In this document: piece by piece, positions 1-10,900 of the stretch
Position numbering within the stretch: the stretch's first letter is position 1
How the letters are laid out: each line of letters opens with the position of its first letter
Origin: Nitrobacter vulgaris
Lineage (GTDB): Bacteria > Pseudomonadota > Alphaproteobacteria > Rhizobiales > Xanthobacteraceae
Direction of reading: 5' to 3'
Assembly (NCBI RefSeq): GCF_002028545.1
Contig: NZ_MWPQ01000051.1
Coordinates: forward strand, 1-64,000
DNA length: 64,000 nt
Program-made: the position numbers and the translations under genes
Notes under the pieces: model-generated
The model's input: only the letters and a program-made list of their open reading frames with translations
Told to the model about the DNA's origin: nothing
Databases searched by the model: none

Positions 1-3000
1 GTTCCAACCCCGCGATCCCGCAGCCGCCACGCCAACCGGTTCGCCCGCGCGTTCAGCTCTCCATAGCTCAGCGCCTCGTCCCCAAACACCAGCGCGATCG
101 AACCCGGCGACCGCGAAACATAAAATTCAAATTGATGGACGACTGAGCGATCTCGTGGATACCGCGCCTGCGTCCGATTCCATGTCTGCAGCAACCGCTG
201 ACGTTCTTCGGAAGGAAGAATATCCAATTGTCGAACTGGCGAGCGAGGTGAATGCTCTAATGTTCTAGCCAGCTGATCGAGCGCATGCTGCATCAAACCG
301 CAGATGCGATCGGCCGAGAGCGGGCGAACCACCTGAACGGTCACACCAAGCGCCCGACCATAATCCTCGACCGCGATCATCAAGGGATAGTTTGTCCGCT
401 CCTCACCGCCGAGCCACTCGATGCCCTGTATTCCGGTGCCACCCTGATCTGAGGATGAAGCCTCCGCCATCGCATTGTGCCGATAGTTCAGAATCGAGCT
501 GAACAGCGGCGCCGGCGCGGCGACACCACTGCATCGTTGCGCCAGTCTCAGCGAAGCATGTTCATGCGCCATCAGTTCGGTCAGCCGGTCATGGGTCTGG
601 CGAACGCTATCCTCGACTGGCGTGCCATCGAGATTGAGCCGCAACGGCAAGGTATTGATGAACAAACCCATGCTGCGATCACTAGCGTCACCACCGTGCA
701 GGCGCCCGGACAGAACGGTGCCGAATACGATCTGTTCGCGCCCGCTGCTCCGTGCCACCACTTGTCCCCACGCCAGGTGACACAGGCTGGCAAGGCTCAC
801 ACCCATGCGCCGCGCCAATGCGCGAAGCTCCGCGTTAAGTGACGCGGGCAGCATCCGTCTGACTTCCTTTATGCCGCCGCCATCACCGTGCACCCGGTCC
901 AGGCAGAACGGCGTGGTCGGCTCATCGATGTCGGCCAGCATGCTCCGGAAAAAGCGCTCGTGCTCTGCGGTCGCCAAGGACTTGCGTGACTGCGCTACCA
1001 GGTTTCGGAACGGATGCGGCGCTGAAAGCTCATAGCCGCGTCCGGATAATATCTTACGGACTTCATCGTGCATCACCTCCAGCGTTGAGTGATCGCCGAT
1101 CAGATGATGCAGCAGCGCCAAAAGTAGCCAGCGTCCGGTGGCGGGATCGCGCGCGATCGCAAATCTTAGCAGCGGTGCCTGACCAAGTTCGATCCTATGG
1201 CGGCGCGGATCGAAGCGTCGCGCGAGCTGCTCTTGCGCAGGGTCTTCGCCATCGAGGACGACCTCTCTGACAGCCACGGCAGCCTTTCGCCAGACCACTT
1301 GCGCAGGCGCGGACAATCCGTCCCATACAATGGATGTACGTAGAATATCGTGACGATCGATAACCTGCTGAACGGCGGCGAGATAGCGGCCGAGCAAATC
1401 GCGGCTTTCGAACGCCATTTGGCCGACCAGCAGATAGGGATCGCCTTCCTTCGCCAGCAGATGGTGAAATAGGATGCCGTCCTGGAGCGGCGACAGCGCA
1501 TAGATGTCCTGAATATTTGCAATGCCGCCGGGCACCCCCGCAACGATGCGGTCAATGTCCGATTCCGTCAACGCGATCAGCGGCAGCAATTCGCGTGTGA
1601 TCCTCGTTGTCTGAGGCGTGATCCGATTGGCCGGAATATTTGCGTCTGCAGCGACTTTGAGGCCGGCGGCGAATTCAGCCAGCACGGGCTTAGCGAATAG
1701 CATACGCACATCGGCAACGAGCGAATGACGCCGCAACCGCTCCAGCAAGCGGACTGCAAGGAGCGAGTGACCGCCCAGTTCAAAGAAATGATCGTTTCGT
1801 CCAATCCGGTCGACGCCCAACAACTCTGTCCAGATCCCGGCGACGACCTCCTCAGTTTCCCCTCGTGGCGGCTCGAAGCTGCGCCTTGCAAAGGCATCGT
1901 CTTCCGGAGCCGGCAATACCTTGCGGTCGACCTTGCCATTCGGGGTGAGCGGCAAGGCGTCCAGGCGCACGAAGGCCGACGGCACCATATAGTCCGGCAA
2001 GAGCGCGCGGAGATGGCTGCGCATCGCAGCCGCAAATTCACCCGCATCGGGTATCGTACCGGCGTGCTCGCCCAGCGCAACGTAAGCGATCAGCCGTGGA
2101 TCACCACTATGATCGTGACGCACAAGCACCACTGAGTCGGATACGGACGGGTGCTCGTTCAGGCGAAACTCGATCTCGCCCAGTTCGATGCGGAAGCCGC
2201 GAATCTTGACCTGATGATCGTTGCGGCCGAGGAACTCGAGATTGCCATCCGGCAGATAACGTCCGAGATCGCCGGTGCGGTACATCCGCGCGTTTGCGTC
2301 GCCGGCGAACGGATCGCGCTTGAAGCGCTCCTCTGTCAACTCAGTGCGATTGAGGTAACCGCGGGCGATTCCTGCCCCACCGACATAGATCTCGCCGGTC
2401 GCCCCGAGCGGAACGGGCGCACCGAACCTGTCCAGCAGATATACACGCTGATTTGGAATGGGACGGCCGATGGGAATCGCATCATCGTCAAAGTCCGCTG
2501 GCCGCAGCCAGGTGGTCGCGCAAACCGTTACTTCCGTCGGCCCGTAGCCGTTGAAGACAGCAACGTTTGAAGGCAGGTTCTTGATCAGTTCGGCCTTTGG
2601 TGATTCACCCGCGAGTACCAGCACCTTCAGCGTCGCCAGCCGGTCAAGATCGGTGCGTCCTTGCAGCATTGCCGGCGGCAAGCCGGCATGCGTAATCGCA
2701 TTGTCGACGAGGTAGTCAATCAGGTCGGACGTGTTCTGATATTCGCGCTGGCCAACAAGAAACAGCGCGGCTCCCGAGCACAGCGCCATGACGATTTCCC
2801 AGACACTAGCGTCGAAGCTGAATGAGGCAAATTGCGCAATGCGGCTGCGCGGGGTGACCGCGTACATCTCCTGCTGCGTCAACGCCAGATTCACCACGCC
2901 GCGGTGCTCGACCATCACACCCTTTGGCTTTCCGGTCGAGCCGGAGGTGTAGATGATATAGGCGAGATGCCTTGACGTGAGCCCTGTGACGTCCGGAGCG

Positions 3001-4913
3001 GACGACGCCAGTCCTGCAATAGTCGAAGCGCTCGCCTCCAGATCCAGAATCTCACACGCAGCATCCACAAAGATCGCACATCCACCGTGATCGGCGATCA
3101 ACAGTTTCGGCTTTGCATCCTGCACGATCTGTCGCAATCGCTCCGCCGGATAGACCGGGTCGAGCGGTAGATAAGCGCCCCCTGCCTTGAGGACCCCAAG
3201 CAGGCTCACAATCATCCCGATACCGCGTGGCAAACAGATTGCGACCAGTTGATCCGGACCGACGCCGGACGCAATCAAATGCCTTGCAAGCTGATTGGCT
3301 CTCGCATCAAGTTCGCCATAACTTAGCTGAATACCATCGTGAACCATCGCCATCGCTTCGGGCGCGCAGCGAACCTGATCCGTGAACAGTTCGTGGATGC
3401 AGCGTTCGGACGGGAATGGCGCGGCCGTCCTGTTCCATGTTTCCAGAACAAGCTTCCGTTCCTCGTCGCCGATGATATCGATACGGTCTACAATTCGATC
3501 GGCGTCTTTGACCATGACACGTAGCAAGGCCAACAGATAATCCCGGTGTCGCCTGATCGTCGCTTCGTTAAACAGCGCCGTTGCATAATTTAGGGTTCCG
3601 GCGATGCGGTCCTCCGTCTCGCCAAGATCGAGCTCAAGATCGAACTTGATCTGCTGCAGCGGGATATCGACGATCTCTGCCTTGAGGCCGGGCAGTTCGA
3701 GAACTGGCGCTGCGTTGTTCTGCCAAGCCAACACCACCTGGAACACCGGCGGATGCTCCAGCCGCCGGGGAGGCTGAATGATCTCGACGAGCTGCTCGAA
3801 GGGAAGGTCCTGGTGGTCCTGAGCCGCGAGCGCTGCCGCGCGCACACGCCCCAGTAACTCGGCGACGTCGGGTTCTCCTGAAAGATCCACGCGGATCGCA
3901 AGCATATTGACGAAAAAACCGATCAGACCCTCGATCTCGCGCCTGTTGCGATTGGCTATCGGCGTTCCGATCACGAGATCGGTCTTGCCGGAAAGCCTTG
4001 ACAATACGGCTGCCCACGCCGCGAGCACGATCATGAATGCAGTTGTGCCGTGCCGCTGGCCGAGTCGTCTGATAGCTAGCGTGAGATCACGATCGAACTC
4101 GACTGGCAGCGTGGCGCCAGCGAAAGACTTTTCCAGAGATCGCGGTCGATCGGTTGGCAGCTCGATCGCCGCAGGCGCGCCAGCAAGCGCCTGCCGCCAG
4201 TAGTTGACCTGCCCGTCCAATCGATCTCCCGTCAACCACTGCCGCTGCCATGCAGCGTAGTCTGAATACTGAATTTCAAGGGGAGGTAGTGGATCGGCTG
4301 TACCGGCTGTCAACGCCCGGTAAAGAGTGCAGAGCTCACGCACGAATATACTCATCGACCAGCCGTCGGATATGATGTGATGCTGCGTGAGCAGGAAGAG
4401 ATGCGTTCTTTCCGCTGTTCGGATCAAACGGCAGCGGATCAGCGGCCCAGCCGCAAGATCGAAGGGCGTAGCAGACTCCTCGCGGCACAAGCGCGCGAGT
4501 TCCTGTTCGACGTTGTCGCAGCCGCACAGATCATGTTCGAGCAACGGAACATGTACGTCAGACGGCAACAGTTCGACGCACGGCTGCTCATCAACCACGC
4601 GAAAGACGCTGCGCAGCGCTTCGTGGCGCGCAAACAGTCGATCGAGGCTTTGACGCCACGCGTCGGCGTCGAGCTCGCCGGAAAGACTTACTGCGCCGCG
4701 AATGTGATAGTTGGAATTGGCGCCATCGAGCTGCGCCAGCAACCAAAGTCTCTGCTGTGCAAAGGAAAGTTCGAGCGGCCGGTTCCGCGGCGCCGCCGGA
4801 ATCGTCGTTGAATTCTCACCAACATTACGACCGCGCTCCCTGGCCCGCGATACAAGCTTCCTCACCTGCGCAAGATTTAAATCGCGTAAATCCGGTTTTG
4901 CCATATCAACCAT
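1..4913 (-). CDS. Non-ribosomal peptide synthetase, second subunit (3' end outside window)
   Basis: This partial NRPS has about 1637 residues visible and no stop before the window edge. The start ATG follows the stop of the first NRPS by 2 nt, so translation is probably coupled. Domains in order: a canonical C domain (about residues 20-450, HHIISDG near 178); an A domain (about 480-990, TSGSTGKPKG near 655); a PCP (GGHSLL near 1047); a second C-like domain (about 1110-1560) whose core reads HHLIGDH instead of HHxxxDG; and the first motif of another A domain (LSYGELNARANRL) at the edge. Specificity residues of the complete A domain read by eye are D-A-W-G-V-A-G-V-C-(K), which resembles hydrophobic or aromatic codes but which I cannot assign. 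It should extend the chain begun by the neighbouring FAAL-NRPS. Frame continuity was checked at three core motifs. Release domain and later modules are not visible. Confidence 0.93.
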   Translation of the reverse strand, partial: MVDMAKPDLRDLNLAQVRKLVSRARERGRNVGENSTTIPAAPRNRPLELSFAQQRLWLLAQLDGANSNYHIRGAVSLSGELDADAWRQSLDRLFARHEALRSVFRVVDEQPCVELLPSDVHVPLLEHDLCGCDNVEQELARLCREESATPFDLAAGPLIRCRLIRTAERTHLFLLTQHHIISDGWSMSIFVRELCTLYRALTAGTADPLPPLEIQYSDYAAWQRQWLTGDRLDGQVNYWRQALAGAPAAIELPTDRPRSLEKSFAGATLPVEFDRDLTLAIRRLGQRHGTTAFMIVLAAWAAVLSRLSGKTDLVIGTPIANRNRREIEGLIGFFVNMLAIRVDLSGEPDVAELLGRVRAAALAAQDHQDLPFEQLVEIIQPPRRLEHPPVFQVVLAWQNNAAPVLELPGLKAEIVDIPLQQIKFDLELDLGETEDRIAGTLNYATALFNEATIRRHRDYLLALLRVMVKDADRIVDRIDIIGDEERKLVLETWNRTAAPFPSERCIHELFTDQVRCAPEAMAMVHDGIQLSYGELDARANQLARHLIASGVGPDQLVAICLPRGIGMIVSLLGVLKAGGAYLPLDPVYPAERLRQIVQDAKPKLLIADHGGCAIFVDAACEILDLEASASTIAGLASSAPDVTGLTSRHLAYIIYTSGSTGKPKGVMVEHRGVVNLALTQQEMYAVTPRSRIAQFASFSFDASVWEIVMALCSGAALFLVGQREYQNTSDLIDYLVDNAITHAGLPPAMLQGRTDLDRLATLKVLVLAGESPKAELIKNLPSNVAVFNGYGPTEVTVCATTWLRPADFDDDAIPIGRPIPNQRVYLLDRFGAPVPLGATGEIYVGGAGIARGYLNRTELTEERFKRDPFAGDANARMYRTGDLGRYLPDGNLEFLGRNDHQVKIRGFRIELGEIEFRLNEHPSVSDSVVLVRHDHSGDPRLIAYVALGEHAGTIPDAGEFAAAMRSHLRALLPDYMVPSAFVRLDALPLTPNGKVDRKVLPAPEDDAFARRSFEPPRGETEEVVAGIWTELLGVDRIGRNDHFFELGGHSLLAVRLLERLRRHSLVADVRMLFAKPVLAEFAAGLKVAADANIPANRITPQTTRITRELLPLIALTESDIDRIVAGVPGGIANIQDIYALSPLQDGILFHHLLAKEGDPYLLVGQMAFESRDLLGRYLAAVQQVIDRHDILRTSIVWDGLSAPAQVVWRKAAVAVREVVLDGEDPAQEQLARRFDPRRHRIELGQAPLLRFAIARDPATGRWLLLALLHHLIGDHSTLEVMHDEVRKILSGRGYELSAPHPFRNLVAQSRKSLATAEHERFFRSMLADIDEPTTPFCLDRVHGDGGGIKEVRRMLPASLNAELRALARRMGVSLASLCHLAWGQVVARSSGREQIVFGTVLSGRLHGGDASDRSMGLFINTLPLRLNLDGTPVEDSVRQTHDRLTELMAHEHASLRLAQRCSGVAAPAPLFSSILNYRHNAMAEASSSDQGGTGIQGIEWLGGEERTNYPLMIAVEDYGRALGVTVQVVRPLSADRICGLMQHALDQLARTLEHSPRSPVRQLDILPSEERQRLLQTWNRTQARYPRDRSVVHQFEFYVSRSPGSIALVFGDEALSYGELNARANRLAWRLRDRGVG

Positions 4914-4915
4914 GC

Positions 4916-7900
4916 TCACTGCTCCGCCGCGATCAGCTCCCGAAGTTCTTCGGCATCGAACTCCTGCTCGATCAAACTGATCGACACGACGCGCGCGAAC
5001 GAGGCGAGATCAGGATGCGCGAAAAGATCCGAGATCGGTATAGAGACGCCGATCTCTTGCGACACCAGACTCAGCACCCGCACGGCAAGCAGCGAATGTC
5101 CGCCGAGCTCGAAGAAGTGGTCGTTACGCCCGACCCTCTCGACGCCAAGTATTTCGGACCAAATCCTCGCCAGCGCGATTTCGACGTCGTCCTCGGGGGC
5201 CTCATAGCGACGGCACGCCAGCATGTCCTCGTGCGGCGCGGGCAATGCCTGCCGATCGATCTTGCCATTGAGCGTGAGCGGCAATTTCTCGAGCACGACG
5301 ATCGTCGCCGGCACCATGTAGTCAGGTAGCACGGCGGCCAACGCGTCGCGTAATGCTGCACCGTCCAGCGCCGCATCGCCACTCACATAGGCGACCAAAT
5401 GGCGTCCCGTCTTGCTCTCGCGCGCTACCACGGCCGCCGCGCGCACACCGCGCTGCTCGATCAGGCGCGCCTCGATCTCCCCCAATTCGATACGGAAGCC
5501 GCGGATTTTAACCTGCAGGTCGGCTCGACCGACATAGTCGATCACCCCGTCGTCGCGCCATCGCGCAAGATCGCCGGTCCGGTAGAGGCGGTCGCCGTTC
5601 GCGCAGAAGGGATCTGGAATAAACCGTTCCGCAGTCATCGCGCTACGGTTCAAATAGCCACGAGCCAGTCCGGCACCGCCGATGAACAGCTCGCCCGTAA
5701 CTCCGGCTGGAACGACGTTCAGGTCGGCATCAAGAATGTAGGCGGTTCTGGTACCGACAGGCCGTCCGATCGGGGCAGCCTGCCTGGGCTTTAACTTTGC
5801 GTCGTCGACGACCCAAGCAGTCGGCGCGATCACTGTCTCAGTCGGACCATAAGCATTGATCAGAAGATCGGTGTCGATGACTTCACGAACCGCCTTGATC
5901 CCGGTGTCCAACCAAGCTTCGCCACCGACGATGCAGGCCCTGATCGATAGCTTCCGCCCACTCTGCCGCAATGCCGCGCTCAACTGATCCGCATAGGCGG
6001 GCGGCAAAAATATCGTCGTGACCGAGCTTCGCTCGATCTCGTGAACGAGATCGTCGACCAGCAAGCCCGGCCGGGACGGCAGAACCAGCGACCCACCCGA
6101 CATCAATGGCACCAGCCACCGCTCGTGGGCGATGTCGAAATTGATAGACGCCGTCTGAAATTCCCGATCCCGCGACGTCATGCGGTAGAGTCGGCTAATC
6201 GCTTCGCAATGCATGGCGAGCGGCCCATGCGCGACAGCCACCCCCTTCGGCGTACCCGTCGATCCTGATGTGTAGATCACATAGGCCAAACTATCCGGAT
6301 GAATTTCGATATTCAGATTCCCAGCATCCTCCCCGGCAAAGAGCGATGGCCTATCGATGCAGAAAGTCTCGACAGCGATCTGGTCCAGCACCGACGAAAG
6401 CGACTTAAGCTGTTCGCTTTCTGTCAGTATGAGCCGCGTCCCGCTGTCGCGCAGCATGTGGACGAGTCGCTCGGCCGGATAATCCGGATCGAGCGGCAGA
6501 TAGGCAGCCCCTGCCTTCAGGACTGCAAGCAGCGCGACCATCATCTCCGGGCTGCGCGCCAAGGCGATACCAACGAGGCAATCCGGCCCGATACCCTGCC
6601 CACGAAGTTGCCTGGCAAGCTGGTTAGCTCTGGTGTTCAACTCACCATAGCTGAGGCGCCGATCGCGCCAGATGACGGCGACGGAAGAGCGCGCCCGTGC
6701 CGCCTGCGCCTCTATATGCGCGACGACGCCGATAGAGGAAGCGGGCGACGCCAACTGCGCTGCATTGCTCCAGTTGAACACCCGCGCTTCATCGGAAACC
6801 GCCGATCCAAGCCTTCCGAGGGGACTGCCTGCATCGAACGCGATTTGCTCGAGTAATCCACGCAGCATGTCACGAAGACGCTGGATGGATGCCTCATCGA
6901 ATCGGGCCAGATCGTAGTTGAATTCGAGATTGAGCCGGTCGTTCCCTGCGAACACGGCAACCGCCAGCGCAAAGTTAGTGGGGGTGACATGATCCACCCG
7001 CCCCAGGCGCGGGCCACTCCCTCCGGCCTGCTGCAAGCCCTCATCGATCGGGTAGTTCTCGAACACCAGGATGTTGTCGAACAGTGTTTGCCCGCCGTGA
7101 CCCGCGAAGCGCTGGATCTCATAGAGTGGCGTCCAGCCATGCTCGCGCAAGACGAGGTTCTGCTCCTGCAGCCGACGCAACCAATCACCCACCTTTGTTT
7201 GCGGGCTCGGTGCATCGACGATCGGCAGCGTGTTGATAAACAGGCCAACCGTCTCTTCGGATCCGTGCAGTTCTTCCGGACGGCCGGATACGGTCACGCC
7301 AAAACAGACCGCGAACTGTCCAGAAAGACGCCGCAACAACTGCGCCCATGCAGCCTGAATGACCGTATTGAGAGTCACTCGCTCGCGCTTCGCAAGCGAC
7401 TTCAGTGACCAGGTCAATTCGGCATTCACAGCAAGCACAATGCTCGCGTGTCCCCGAGCTTCCGATGCCTTGTTGGTGACCATCGTATTCGCCAGCAGAG
7501 TGGGCGTTTCGAGCTCGGCCAACGTGTCGCGCCAGAACTTCTCGGCGCTCGCGGAATCACGATTCTGAAGCCACGCGATGTAATCGCGATAGCTACCCTG
7601 CGCCGTCGGCAGAACGCCTTCTCTCACATGCTGCAGGACCTCGGCCACCAAACGCGCCGAACTCCAACCATCGGCAAGAATGTGGTGATGAGTCCAGATG
7701 AGCCAATGACGCTTTTCGTCCAGGTGAATCAACCGCACGCGCTGCAACGGAACTTGCGCGAGGTCGAACCCCTTCTCGTATTCCCGTCGGGATATTTCGG
7801 CGAGCGCGGTTTCAAGCTCCGCACGCTTGTCGTCGCGTTCGAGCACCGCTGCTCGCTGTCGCCAGTCCTCTTCAACGAAAGGTACCGCTACATGACGATA

Positions 7901-10900
7901 CACCACCTGCTGCGTAGCGCCCGAAAGATCCTGCCACACAAAGCCAGTTCGTAACGCGGCGTGCCGGTCGCTCACCGCTTGCCACGCCATCCGGAGCTTG
8001 CCGGCATCAAAGCCGAGCAGTTCAATCCCTATCTGGTTCACGTAGGCATCATTGCCGCCATCGCGGAGAGCGTGGAACAGCATGCCCTGCTGCATCGGCG
8101 AGAGCGGATAGATGTCTTGGATGTTGCGTGCATCCAGCGCAAACCGGTCGAGATCGGACTGGCGCAGTCCGGACAACGCGACATCCGACGGGGTGAGACC
8201 GAACGCGCCGCTGCAGCAATGGGTTACCAATTCCCGCAGCGCTGTCTCGTAGAGCTCCGCCAATCGTTCGATCGTCGCGCGCTGAAAGCGCTTTCTGCCA
8301 TATTCAAGGGACAATCGTAGCCGGCCATCACGCACCAGCCCGTTGATAACCAGCCAACCGCGCATGGGACCTGAAGCGCAGCGAGACGAACCCGCTATCT
8401 CGGGAGCAAACAAAAAGCGCGAGGATTCGCCCACGCTGGCATCGAAGCGGCCGAGATAGTTGAAAACGATCTGCGGCTCCGCCATTCGCTTCAAGGCGCG
8501 GCGCTGCTCCTCAGAGCCGAGATAGCGCAACACGCCATAGCCAAGTCCATGGTTTGGGATAGCGCGAAGCTTCTCCTTAACCGCTTTGATTAGCGAAGCG
8601 TCATCATCTCCACCTTGCAGCCGCACCGGAAATGCCGTGGTGAACCATCCCACCGTGCGCGAAATATCTGCGCCGGGGAAGATGTCTTCGCGACCGTGGC
8701 CTTCAAGCTCGACCGTCACATCGTCACATCCGCTCCAGCGCGAGACAGCTCTGGCCAGGCCCGCCAGCATCAGATCGTTGACCTGCGTCCGATAGGCGGC
8801 GGGCGCTTCCTCTAACAACCTCGATGTCAATTCGGGATCGAGAACCAGAGATACTTCCGCGCTGTCCCCGACAAGATCGACACCACCATGATTGTCATCG
8901 CAAGGAAGATTTGAGTTCGCCTCACAGTCGAGCCACACGGGCAATTCGGAAGCTATTTCCGCGCTGGCCGCGTAGGTGTGCAGACGTTCACCCCAAGATG
9001 CATAAGAGTCGCTCTTCGGCGCGAGTTCGAGAGCACCGCCCTTCTCCATCTGCTCATAAGCTGAAGCCAAGTCTTCCAGAAGGATTCGCCAGGATACACC
9101 GTCGACCACCAGATGATGGATCGCGAGCAGAAGCCGCTGGCTGCCATCGGCAAGATCCATGCCGACTGCGCGCAATAGAGGACCTGACGACAACGACAGG
9201 CTCCTTTGCGCGGCGGAAGCAAGCGCGGTCACCTGTATGGCGTCGCCGACACCGGCATGTGTCCATAATAAGTCCGACGGCGTCGGTGAGACGTCCTTCT
9301 GCGCCCGCCACGCGCCATCCACCTGCTTGAACCGCAAGCGCAACGCGTCGTGGTGCTCCACGACCGTGATCAAGGCCCGCCGCAACATCTCCCAATCCAT
9401 CCGCCCCTGCGGAATCAACAGCACAGCCTGATTCCAATGATTCCGGTTTTCAATCTCCTCGGTGAAAAAACGAGTTTGGATCGGCAACAGATGAGACATG
9501 CAAGGTGCCGGATCGCTGCCAGTCCGCGAGCCGGACCTCTCCTTCTCGGGAGCAGATGCCGTTGTGAGAATCGCGACCGCGGCGAGGCCGGCTATCGTTT
9601 GCTGACTGAAGATTTGCTTGGGCGTCAGGCGGATGCCCCGCTTGCGCAAACGGGCAACGATCTGCAGGCTTAGAATGGAATCGCCACCAAGCTCAAAGAA
9701 ATTGTCATTGCGACCGACGCGCTCGCGCCCGATGACTTCACACCAGACTGCCGCGATCGTCGTCTCGGTATCTCCCGCAGGCGCGACATAGTTCGAGGCG
9801 GCGACACCTCCAGCCGACTCCGGCAAGGCCTTGCGGTCGATTTTGCCGTTGGGCGTCAGCGGCAGCCGCTCCAACACCACTATATGGGACGGCACCATAT
9901 AGTCGGGCACGAACGCCGAAAGCTGGCGTTTGATCGCCTCCGCTTCCAGAGTCATGCCGTCGCCGGGCACGCAATAAGCAACGAGCTCCTGCCGGCCCAC
10001 CTTCGCATCGATGCTGCGGGCGATAACAACGGCGTCATTGATTCCCGGCAGGGCCTTGATGGCGCGTCCGACTTCGTCAGGCTCGATGCGGTAACCGCGC
10101 AGCTTGATCTGATCATCGTTGCGGCCGATAAAGATCAGCCGGCCCGCCTGGTCACAGCGGACGCGATCACCCGTCCGATAAAGCCGGTCTCCGGCCGCAC
10201 CGAACGGGTCCGGCACAAATCGTTCTGCGGTCAAGCCAGCGGAACCGCGATAACCTCGCGCCACGCCCGCACCTCCGATATAGAGTTCGCCCGCCACCCC
10301 AATCGGAACTTCATTGAGTGCATTATCAAGAACATGAACGCGCAGATTGGCGAGCGGCAAGCCAATCGGAACCGACCCGTTTTTATGCTCCGACCCGCAT
10401 TCATGAATCGCTGCGCCGACGGTCGCCTCGGTCGGCCCGTAGTGATTGATAATTCGGCAATGCGGCCGCAAGCGGCGGACCTCATCGAGCAGCGCCGCGT
10501 CGCAGGCTTCTCCGCCCAGAATGAGTGTTTCACACGGCAGCAGATCGGCTGAGCGCCGTGCCTGCAGCAAACCGCGCAGATGGCTTGGCACGATCTTAAG
10601 GACTCCAACCTTCCCCTCTTCCATGGCTCGCGCGAATGCGTCCGCATCGAGCACGGCCTCAGAAGACAGGAGATTTAGCGTCGTGCCGGACGCAAGCGCG
10701 CCGAACAGCACCGTATGTCCGAGATCGGCTGCCACGGTCGAGACCATCGCCATGCTGGCTGACGATTGCGGCTGCAACCTTTGCAAAAGAGCCTGCACAT
10801 AGTTGGCAAGCGCGCCATGCGAGACCGCGACGCCCTTCGGCGTTCCAGTCGACCCGGACGTATAGATGACATAGGCGGTTTGTGCCGGATGGATCACCGT

